DNA from: DATEJJ01 sp039649115
Lineage (GTDB): Bacteria > Actinomycetota > Actinomycetes > Mycobacteriales > Micromonosporaceae
Direction: 5' to 3'
Assembly (NCBI GenBank): GCA_039649115.1
Contig: JBBWZQ010000160.1
Span: 1 to 12,017 of the forward strand
DNA length: 12,017 bases
Positions 6,968-12,017 of the stretch are shown here, in pieces. Each line of letters starts with the position of its first letter. The first letter of the stretch is position 1. Both the position numbers and the translations under genes were made by a program. The notes under the pieces were generated by a model. The model was given only the letters and a program-made list of their open reading frames with translations, was not told the DNA's origin and made no database searches.

Positions 6968-6973
6968 ATCCTA
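6968..6973 (-). promoter_or_regulatory. Candidate -10 box upstream of the DUF222 remnant
   Basis: TAGGAT on the minus strand lies six bases before ATG 6961, the same layout as at the SRD5A start. It may also feed transcription into the SRD5A operon, which begins 35 bases beyond the end of the remnant. Confidence 0.4.
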
Positions 6974-7059
6974 CGCCCCCGGTCGCCCCCAAGGGGGCCG
7001 CGTCCCCCGCGCTAGTCGCACGGCGGCCCGTCACAGTACGCTTGCCTTCCGGTCACCTG

Positions 7060-7077
7060 GCGCGCCAAGGGGCGCGC
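7060..7077 (+). other. Hairpin in the leader of the Roadblock gene
   Basis: GCGCGCC (7060-7066) pairs with GGCGCGC (7071-7077) around an AAGG loop, ending nine bases before the GAGGAG ribosome-binding site of the next gene. A weak TACGCT -10-like hexamer at 7037-7042 would place the hairpin in the transcript leader. No regulatory role is shown. Confidence 0.35.
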
Positions 7078-7100
7078 GCATCGACGAGGAGTAGTCGCCC

Positions 7101-7523
7101 GTGCCACTGAGCGCACCTGCCCAGGATCTCCAGTCGACGATCAACACGTTCGCCGCCAGTGTTTCCGAGGTGTCGGCTGCCGCGCTCGGTACCCCCGACG
7201 GGCTGCTGATCACCGCCTCGGTGGGGCTGGCGCGCGACCACGCGGACGAGTTGGCCGCGGTCGCCTGCGGGTTGGTCAGCATCGTGGCGGGCAGCACCAA
7301 CCGGATGTGGGGCGAGGACCGGGTGGAGATCGCGGTGGCTCAGCTCACCAAGCGGGTACTGATGGTCAAGCCCATCGCCGACGGCGCCATCCTCGCCGTG
7401 GTCGCGACGTCCAAAGTGGACCTCGACTCCGCCGGTGCGGCGGTCGAGAGCCTCGCCATGCAGGTCGGCCGGCTGCTCACTCCGGAGCTGCGGGAGGAAC
7501 TGCAGCAAGCGCTGCCGATCTGA
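7101..7523 (+). CDS. Roadblock/LC7 domain protein
   Basis: A small (140 aa) single-domain Roadblock/LC7 protein of the MglB-like type; such proteins dimerise and regulate or scaffold small Ras-like GTPases. The core is AAALGTPDGLLITASVG (26-42), followed by the long helix DHADELAAVACGLVSIVAG (46-64) and the strand pattern RVEIAVAQL, VLMVKPIADGAILAVVA. GTG 7101 has GAGGAG nine bases upstream. In actinomycetes these genes usually sit in conservons with a nitrate-sensor-like histidine kinase, a DUF742 protein and an MglA-like GTPase; none is here, so this is a solo copy. Its last 47 bases overlap the 3' end of the opposing GGDEF gene. Confidence 0.88.
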   Translation: MPLSAPAQDLQSTINTFAASVSEVSAAALGTPDGLLITASVGLARDHADELAAVACGLVSIVAGSTNRMWGEDRVEIAVAQLTKRVLMVKPIADGAILAVVATSKVDLDSAGAAVESLAMQVGRLLTPELREELQQALPI

Positions 7524-8502
7524 CCGCGACCGGTTGCTGGTCGACCACCGCGAGGGTCTGTTCCCGGCGCCGCCCGGGTGGCGAGTTGCGCTTCTCGGTG
7601 TACATGCGGTGGTCGGCGAAGCGCAGCAGCCGGTCGGCGTCGGCGGTGGCCGGCGTGGAGACCGCGATGCCCACGCTGGCCGTGACGCTCAGCTTCTGCG
7701 CGCCGACCTGGATCGGCCGGGCCAGCGCGCGCCGGATGCGCTGCGCCAGGTGGGCGGCGTGGATCGCGTTGGCCACCTTGCACACCACGAGGAACTCGTC
7801 GCCGTGCAGGCGCGCGGTGAGGTCGGCGTGCGTCGTGACGTTTCGCAGCCGGTTCGCGGTCTGCCGCAGCACCGCGTCGCCCGCGTGGTGACCGAACGTG
7901 TCATTGATCTGCTTGAAGCCGTCCAGGTCGACGAAGAACACGGCCAGGTGCTGCGGGTTGCGGGCGCCGGACTTGCCGCGCAGGGCCTTGTGCAGGTGGA
8001 TCGAGGCGTACCAGGCGTTGGGCAGGCCGGTGAGCGTGTCGTGCGAGGCGCGGTGCAGCAGTTGCTGCTCCCACCGCACCCGTTCGGTGATGTCCCAGAG
8101 AGCCACCTGGCCGCAGGCCTCACCGGCGTAGGCGACCGGGGAGGTGCGCGCCTCGACGTGCCGGGTGCCCCCGCCGGGCCGGTGCAGGACCGCCTCGCCG
8201 GCCAGCATCGCGCCGCTCGTGGCCACCGGGTCGCCGCCGGGCAGCAGCGCCTCGGTCGGCTGCAGCAGGTCGTCGACGAGGACGCCGGCCAGCTCGTCCG
8301 GCGAGCGCGCGGCCAGGTCGGCCAGGGCCCGGTTGGCGTACCGGATCACCCGGTGCCGCAGGTCGTAGACGAGCGTGGCCACCGGGGAGTTGTCCACCAG
8401 GTCACCGGCGTCGGCGGGGTCCAGCGCGGGCATCGGGTCCGGCCCGGCCGCACCGCGCACCTGCTCGGGCAACTCACGCACCTCGACGTAGATCTCGCCC
8501 AC
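7477..8502 (-). CDS. PAS-GGDEF protein, probable diguanylate cyclase with altered signature (HGDEF)
   Basis: A 341-aa, probably cytosolic signalling protein with an N-terminal PAS-like sensor domain (about 33-140: DNSPVATLVYDL, then WDITERVRWEQ) and a GGDEF domain (about 150-305). GGDEF landmarks are HDTLTGLPN (154-162), FFVDLDGFKQIND (189-201) with Asp192, the signature HGDEF (233-237), and SVGIAV (276-281). The signature has His in place of the first Gly. The RxxD inhibition site is lost (T224-H-A-D227), so any c-di-GMP synthesis would not be checked at that site. Start-codon GTG 8502 has GAGGAG six bases upstream. The C-terminal 35 residues are low-complexity. It may be active or degenerate. 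Confidence 0.88.
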   Translation of the reverse strand: MGEIYVEVRELPEQVRGAAGPDPMPALDPADAGDLVDNSPVATLVYDLRHRVIRYANRALADLAARSPDELAGVLVDDLLQPTEALLPGGDPVATSGAMLAGEAVLHRPGGGTRHVEARTSPVAYAGEACGQVALWDITERVRWEQQLLHRASHDTLTGLPNAWYASIHLHKALRGKSGARNPQHLAVFFVDLDGFKQINDTFGHHAGDAVLRQTANRLRNVTTHADLTARLHGDEFLVVCKVANAIHAAHLAQRIRRALARPIQVGAQKLSVTASVGIAVSTPATADADRLLRFADHRMYTEKRNSPPGRRREQTLAVVDQQPVAVRSAALAAVPPAAPE

Positions 8503-8535
8503 CGGCGGCTCCTCGCGTGTCTGCGTCCCATCGGC

Positions 8536-8559
8536 CTGTCGGGGGACAGTCTGCCCGAC
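8536..8559. other. Overlapping alternative hairpins between divergent genes
   Basis: CTGTC/GACAG (8536-8540 with 8545-8549) and GTCGGG/CCCGAC (8538-8543 with 8554-8559) share bases and exclude each other. They lie 34-57 bases before the start of the PAS-GGDEF gene, possibly in its leader. Both are short and may be chance in GC-rich DNA. Confidence 0.25.
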
Positions 8560-8607
8560 GGAACCCCGTGGTCGATACCCGTAGTTATCACGGTTCTCTC
8601 GGTGACA

Positions 8608-8637
8608 TTGACGGCGGCGCGGCCACGTCGTTAGATT
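8608..8637 (+). promoter_or_regulatory. Sigma-70-type promoter of the APH-ACAD-TetR operon
   Basis: TTGACG (8608-8613) and TAGATT (8632-8637) are separated by 18 bases, a good housekeeping-sigma match. Transcription would start near 8644, inside the palindrome that begins right after the -10. Confidence 0.65.
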
Positions 8638-8665
8638 GTCACATACCGACTGGTCGGTATGTGAC
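8638..8665. promoter_or_regulatory. Perfect 28-bp palindromic operator, likely TetR binding site
   Basis: Two exact 13-bp arms, GTCACATACCGAC (8638-8650) and its complement (8653-8665), flank a TG centre. It abuts the -10 and covers the expected transcription start, a classical repressor position. TetR-family operators are palindromes of this kind, and the last gene of this operon encodes a TetR protein. Confidence 0.8.
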
Positions 8666-8684
8666 CGCGCTGAAAGGGGTTGGC

Positions 8685-9695
8685 GTGCCGGTACCCGGAC
8701 TGGATCTCGATCGGGCGGCGCCGCGTCTGGTCGAGGCCACCGGTGGCGCGCTGACCGGGGAGCTGACCGCGGAGGTCATCAGCGGCGGGCGTTCCAACCT
8801 GACCTACCGGGTCCGCGGCGCGACCGGCCAGGTGGTGGTGCGCCGCCCGCCGCTGGGTCTGGTGCTGCCCTCCGCGCACGACATGGCGCGCGAGTTCCGC
8901 GTCACCGCGGCGCTGTGCGAGGCCGGGTTCCCGGTGGCCCGCCCGCTCGCGCTGTGCATGGACGAGGACGTGATCGGCGCGCCGTTCTACGTCATGGAGT
9001 ACGTCGACGGGATCGTGCTGCGCCGCACCGGCTCGCCGGAGGAGGCGGCCGCGGTGGGCGCGCTCGACCCGGCGCAGGCGCGGCGGTGCGGCGAGATCCT
9101 GGTCGACCTGCTGCTGCGCCTGCACCGCATCGACTGCGCGGCGGTCGGCCTCGGCGAGTTCGGCCGGCCCGACGGGTACCTGCTGCGCCAGGTCAACCGG
9201 TGGCACAAGCAGTGGGAGAAGTCGCGCACCCGCACGCTGCCGCTGCTGGACCGGGTCACCGAGCGGCTGCTCGCGACGCTGCCGGCCTCGCCGCCACCGG
9301 GCATCGTGCACGGCGACTACCGCCTGGACAACGTGATGTTCCGCCGCGACCTGTCCGCCATCGAGGCGGTCATGGACTGGGAGATGGCCACCATCGGGGA
9401 CCCGCTGTCCGACGTGGGCATGCTCATGGTCTACACCGACCTGGCCGGCGGCGACATCACCTCGCCGGCCCCCGCCGGCTTCCCGTCCGCCGCCCAACTC
9501 GCCGAGCGCTACGGCGTCGAGCCCGACCGGATCGGCTGGTACCTCGCGCTGGGGCGGTACAAGCTCGCGGTGATCGCGGAGGGCATCTACGCGCGGTACC
9601 TGCAGGGAAAGACGGTCGGCGAAGGGTTCGCGCGGTCCGGCGCGGCGGTGCCGGTACTGATCGAGCTGGCCGCCGAGGCATTGCACATCACCTGA
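8685..9695 (+). CDS. APH-family phosphotransferase (ACAD10/11 kinase-domain type, LvaA-like)
   Basis: A 336-aa protein-kinase-like phosphotransferase of the aminoglycoside phosphotransferase fold. It has the N-lobe glycine-rich turn SGGRSNLTYRV (33-43), VVRRPP with the ATP-binding basic residue (51-56), the hinge YVMEYVDG (102-109), the catalytic loop HGDYRLDN (209-216; Asp211, Asn216), and the metal-binding DWEM (231-234) followed by ATIGDPLSDVG. This pattern is that of the kinase half of ACAD10/ACAD11 and of LvaA, which phosphorylates a hydroxyacyl-CoA, rather than of antibiotic-resistance APHs. GTG 8685 has GAAAGGGG five bases upstream; the frame is open further 5' but would cross the operator and promoter. 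First gene of the operon; the dehydrogenase gene follows after 10 bases. Confidence 0.9.
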   Translation: MPVPGLDLDRAAPRLVEATGGALTGELTAEVISGGRSNLTYRVRGATGQVVVRRPPLGLVLPSAHDMAREFRVTAALCEAGFPVARPLALCMDEDVIGAPFYVMEYVDGIVLRRTGSPEEAAAVGALDPAQARRCGEILVDLLLRLHRIDCAAVGLGEFGRPDGYLLRQVNRWHKQWEKSRTRTLPLLDRVTERLLATLPASPPPGIVHGDYRLDNVMFRRDLSAIEAVMDWEMATIGDPLSDVGMLMVYTDLAGGDITSPAPAGFPSAAQLAERYGVEPDRIGWYLALGRYKLAVIAEGIYARYLQGKTVGEGFARSGAAVPVLIELAAEALHIT

Positions 9696-9705
9696 GGAGG
9701 GCGTC

Positions 9706-10917
9706 GTGGACTTCGCCTACAGCGAGCGCGCGCAGCAGTTTCTCCACCGCGCCGAGGAGTTCGCGCGCGACGTCGTGTACCCGGCCGAGGAGACGTTCGC
9801 GACGCAGGCGGCGGCGCAGCCCGACGTGTGGCACGCGCCGCCGGTCATGGCGGACCTCAAGAAGGAGGCCCGGGCGCGGGGCCTGTGGAACCTGTTCCTG
9901 CCGCACGGCGAGTTCGGTGCCGGCCTCACCAACATGGAGTACGCGCCGATCGCGGAGCTGTCTGGCCGCAGCCCGACCATCATGCCCGAGGCGATGAACT
10001 GCGCCGCGCCGGACACCGGAAACATGGAGCTGCTGGCCATGTTCGGCACGCCCGATCAGCAGGAGCGCTGGCTGCGCCCGTTGCTGGACGCCGAGATCCG
10101 GTCCTGCTTCTCGATGACCGAGCCCGCGGTGGCCAGCTCGGACGCGTCCAACATCGCCACCCGGATGGAGCGCGACGGCGACGAGTACGTCATCACCGGG
10201 CGCAAGTGGTGGTCGACCGGCGCGATGAACCCGCGCTGCAAGCTGTCGATCGTCATGGGCGTCACGGATCCGGCCGGGCCGCGGCACCGCCAGCACAGCA
10301 TGGTGCTGGTACCGATGGACTCGCCGGGACTGACCGTGGTGCGCCCGACCACGGTCTTCGGGTACACCGACCACGCACACGGCGGGCACGCCGAGATCCG
10401 GTTCGACCAGGTGCGGGTACCCGTGGCCAACCTGCTCGGCGAGGAGCACCAGGGGTTCGCGCTGGCCCAGGCGCGGCTCGGGCCCGGGCGCATCCACCAC
10501 TGCATGCGCGCCGTCGGCATCGCCGAGCGTGCCCTGGAGCTGCTGTGCAAGCGCACCCTGTCCCGGGTGGCGTTCGGCGGCCCCGTGGCCGACCAGGGCG
10601 TGGTGCGGGACTGGATCGCCGAGTCCCGGCTGCGCATCGAGCAGGCGCGGCTGCTGGTGCTCAAGGCCGCGTGGCTGATGGACACGGTCGGCAACAAGGG
10701 TGCCGCGCTGGAGATCTCGGCCATCAAGATCGTCGCGCCGGACGCCGCGAGCTGGGTCATCGACAAGGCGATCCAGGCACACGGCGCTGCCGGCGTCAGC
10801 GGGGACACGCCGCTGGCCTACCTGTACGCGGCCGTGCGCACCCTGCACATCGTGGACGGGCCGGACGAGGTGCACCGGCGCACCGTCGCGCGCCAAGAGC
10901 TGGCCCGGTGGCGGTAG
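9706..10917 (+). CDS. Acyl-CoA dehydrogenase, ACAD10/11-type
   Basis: FAD-dependent acyl-CoA dehydrogenase-fold enzyme of 403 aa, the usual size. It has the FAD/substrate segment CFSMTEPAVASSDASN (134-149), the ITGRKWWSTGA strand (163-173), GPGRIHHCMR (259-268), RVAFGGPVADQG (287-298), and QAHGAAGVSGDTPLA (357-371). At the position of the catalytic Glu of medium-chain enzymes there is Asp384 in HIVDGPDEVHRRTVAR, as is usual in the ACAD10/11 clade. With the adjacent kinase it could remove a phosphorylated hydroxyl from a 4-hydroxyacyl-CoA-like substrate, as in the LvaA/LvaC scheme; oxidation of a simple acyl-CoA is the alternative. GTG 9706 has GAGGAGG five bases upstream, overlapping the previous stop. 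The next gene overlaps its end by 10 bases. Confidence 0.93.
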   Translation: MDFAYSERAQQFLHRAEEFARDVVYPAEETFATQAAAQPDVWHAPPVMADLKKEARARGLWNLFLPHGEFGAGLTNMEYAPIAELSGRSPTIMPEAMNCAAPDTGNMELLAMFGTPDQQERWLRPLLDAEIRSCFSMTEPAVASSDASNIATRMERDGDEYVITGRKWWSTGAMNPRCKLSIVMGVTDPAGPRHRQHSMVLVPMDSPGLTVVRPTTVFGYTDHAHGGHAEIRFDQVRVPVANLLGEEHQGFALAQARLGPGRIHHCMRAVGIAERALELLCKRTLSRVAFGGPVADQGVVRDWIAESRLRIEQARLLVLKAAWLMDTVGNKGAALEISAIKIVAPDAASWVIDKAIQAHGAAGVSGDTPLAYLYAAVRTLHIVDGPDEVHRRTVARQELARWR

Positions 10918-11525
10918 CCGCCGCGAGCACGGGAATGCCCGGCCGCATCCTCGAAGCGGCGGCCGGGCTCTTCGCCGAGCAGGGCTTCGACGCGACGTCC
11001 GTGCAGCAGATCGTCGAGCGGGCGGCGGTCACCAAGGGCGCCATGTACCACTACTTCCGCTCCAAGGACGACCTGCTCTACGAGATCTACCACAGCCTCA
11101 TCCAGGAGCAGCTGGCCGGCCTGGAGCGCATCCTGCGGCAGCGGCTGCCACTGCCCGAGACGCTGCGCGACGTCATCGCCGACCTGGTCGTGACGACCGC
11201 CGCACACCTGGCCGAGGCGGCCGTGTTCGGGCGCGAGATGCACAAGCTGGCCGGCGTGCGGATGGCGGAGCTACGGTCGGCGCGCCGCCGTTACCACGAG
11301 GCGTTCCGCGACCTGGTGGCCCAGGGCCAGCACACCGGCCTGTTCGGCGCGGCGGCGTCGGCCGAGACGGTCACGCTCATGGTGTTCGGCATCGTCAACC
11401 AGCTGCCGCACTGGTACCGGCCGGCCGGCCCGACGCCGCCGCGACAGCTGGCCGACGAGATCGCCGCCTTCGTCCTCACCGGTCTGGGCGCGGACCCGCT
11501 CCCCCCGGCCGCCCCCGGGCCCTGA
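10908..11525 (+). CDS. TetR-family transcriptional repressor
   Basis: A 205-aa TetR/AcrR regulator. The N-terminal helix-turn-helix is clear: RILEAAAGLFAEQGFDATSV (13-32), QQIVERAAVTKGAMYHYFRSK (33-53). The remainder is helical, as expected for a ligand-binding and dimerisation domain. GTG 10908 overlaps the acyl-CoA dehydrogenase stop by 10 bases. An in-frame ATG at 10935 (196 aa) is an alternative start, and neither has a strong Shine-Dalgarno. As last gene of the operon it is the natural candidate to bind the 28-bp palindrome at 8638-8665 and repress its own transcription, with an acyl-CoA or related intermediate as inducer. That link is inferred from position, not shown. No terminator with a T-tract follows. 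Confidence 0.9.
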   Translation: MAVAAASTGMPGRILEAAAGLFAEQGFDATSVQQIVERAAVTKGAMYHYFRSKDDLLYEIYHSLIQEQLAGLERILRQRLPLPETLRDVIADLVVTTAAHLAEAAVFGREMHKLAGVRMAELRSARRRYHEAFRDLVAQGQHTGLFGAAASAETVTLMVFGIVNQLPHWYRPAGPTPPRQLADEIAAFVLTGLGADPLPPAAPGP

Positions 11526-11846
11526 CGGCCGACCGCGCGGAGCAGGTCCCCCGCGATGGCGGCCCCGTTCCACCTGGCCTTCGCCGCCGCTCTGGCCGGC
11601 ATCCCCAGCTGACTACTCGGCTGACTCGGACCTTTCCCCCTTACCGCCCATCTCAACCGCGCACCGCGTCACCGTGATCTGCATGCCCGCGCATTCTTGG
11701 CAGGGACGGCACCGATCCTGGTGCCGCAGCCAACAAGATCTCAACTCCCGCCTGATCACGGTGACCACCGCGCACGTCCGGTCGGTGACGGATTCCTGCG
11801 GTCACCCCGCGCGCCAGCGCCAACGGCCGCCGCCCGCGTCCCATGA
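11526..11846. repeat. Intergenic stretch with three GATCACGGTG repeat copies
   Basis: This gap of about 320 bp has no credible gene on either strand. It holds an inverted pair of a 12-bp unit, GTCACCGTGATC at 11668-11679 and GATCACGGTGAC at 11754-11765, and a third, shorter copy GATCACGGTG at 11845-11854, direct to the second and extending just past the stop of the putative downstream gene. Such short interspersed units could be extragenic repeats or protein-binding sites; a genome-wide count would tell. GTCGGT at 11781-11786 matches a half-site of the operator at 8638-8665 but lacks a partner. Confidence 0.5.
11707..11726. other. Hairpin between the repeat copies
   Basis: CGGCACC (11707-11713) and GGTGCCG (11720-11726) form a perfect 7-bp stem with a 6-base loop. 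It may terminate the TetR operon or a minus-strand gene, but there is no T-tract on either side. Confidence 0.3.
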
Positions 11847-12017
11847 TCACGGTGGCGGGCTGGCTGGCAGGGCCGGGCCGTTTGACCCGTCGTCACGGAT
11901 GCTGGGCAGGGTCAGGTCCGCGGGCAGCTCGACCTCGATCGCGGTGTACACCGTGAACATCGTCGTCCCGGGCTCGCAGGTGCCGGTCGGGCTGCTCCAC
12001 GGCGACCCGGTATTCGT
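11847..12017 (-). CDS. Possible 3' end of an unidentified minus-strand gene
   Basis: A frame on the minus strand stays open from the window edge for 56 codons and ends at TGA 11849-11847. Nearly all its codons end in G or C, and the upstream part (TMFTVYTAIEVELPADLTLP, 19-38 from the edge) has a natural composition with alternating hydrophobic strands. I recognise no family. A plus-strand frame starting at ATG 11899 is also open and also G/C-rich at the third position, but has no ribosome-binding site. The assignment is weak. Confidence 0.35.
   Translation of the reverse strand, partial: TNTGSPWSSPTGTCEPGTTMFTVYTAIEVELPADLTLPSIRDDGSNGPALPASPPP

Noticed and set aside
6985..6998. GCCCCC-AA-GGGGGC dyad between the DUF222 remnant and the Roadblock gene, considered as a terminator.
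   Set aside because: The two-base loop would force unpairing, there is no T-tract, and divergent genes start on either side.
8517..8684. 5' extension of the kinase gene frame (56 codons).
   Set aside because: It would run through the promoter and operator; GTG 8685 has a strong Shine-Dalgarno and matches the family N-terminus.
8685..9695. Aminoglycoside-resistance kinase.
   Set aside because: The motifs and the neighbouring acyl-CoA dehydrogenase match the ACAD10/11-LvaA group, not drug-modifying enzymes.
8631..10896. Two long minus-strand frames antisense to the kinase and the acyl-CoA dehydrogenase.
   Set aside because: No recognisable domain and biased composition; the plus strand holds motif-complete enzymes.
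11653..11850. A 65-codon minus-strand frame in the last intergenic region.
   Set aside because: No ribosome-binding site, Arg/Gly/His-rich translation, and it runs through the GATCACGGTG repeats and the hairpin.

Overview
The window is very GC-rich, uses many GTG starts, has near-uniform G/C at third codon positions, and carries actinobacterial families (a solo Roadblock/LC7 protein, a DUF222/13E12 remnant, a TrpB2-type enzyme). This points to a filamentous actinomycete. Micromonosporaceae or a close relative is my guess, but I cannot prove it from sequence alone. I see no rRNA, tRNA, CRISPR array, insertion sequence or phage gene.

Layout. (1) 2-4331, plus strand: the 3' part of a secreted PHB-depolymerase-like esterase, a TrpB2-type PLP enzyme, a close homologue of the eukaryotic ERG2/sigma-1 receptor family 13 bases after trpB2, and an uncharacterised (alpha/alpha)-toroid protein. 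(2) 4379-6710, minus strand: a tight three-gene operon reading steroid 5-alpha-reductase (SRD5A-type), extended SDR (3-beta-HSD/epimerase-like), then a small DUF624/YesL-like membrane protein. A truncated DUF222 gene (6746-6961) lies just upstream. (3) 7101-8502: a Roadblock/LC7 protein and a PAS-GGDEF protein on opposite strands, overlapping tail to tail by 47 bp. (4) 8608-11525, plus strand: a promoter plus a perfect 28-bp palindrome, then an operon of APH-type kinase, ACAD10/11-type acyl-CoA dehydrogenase and TetR repressor. (5) 11526-12017: a mostly non-coding stretch with three copies of a GATCACGGTG repeat, and the possible 3' end of another minus-strand gene.

The most interesting part is the region from 2310 to 6710. 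Two families best known from eukaryotic sterol metabolism lie within 4.4 kb: an ERG2/sigma-1 homologue keeping both acidic ligand-site residues, and an SRD5A homologue keeping the catalytic Glu/Tyr pair. Between them is an SDR of the type that oxidises 3-beta-hydroxysteroids. This suggests a dispersed set of genes for modifying sterols, steroids or other polycyclic lipids; that is inference. No squalene epoxidase or oxidosqualene cyclase is present, so the substrate would come from elsewhere.

The downstream operon is a second coherent unit. The kinase and dehydrogenase match the two domains fused in animal ACAD10/ACAD11 and the bacterial LvaA/LvaC pair, which suggests phosphorylation-dependent elimination of a hydroxyl from a hydroxyacyl-CoA. 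The terminal TetR gene is the obvious candidate to bind the palindrome and repress the operon.
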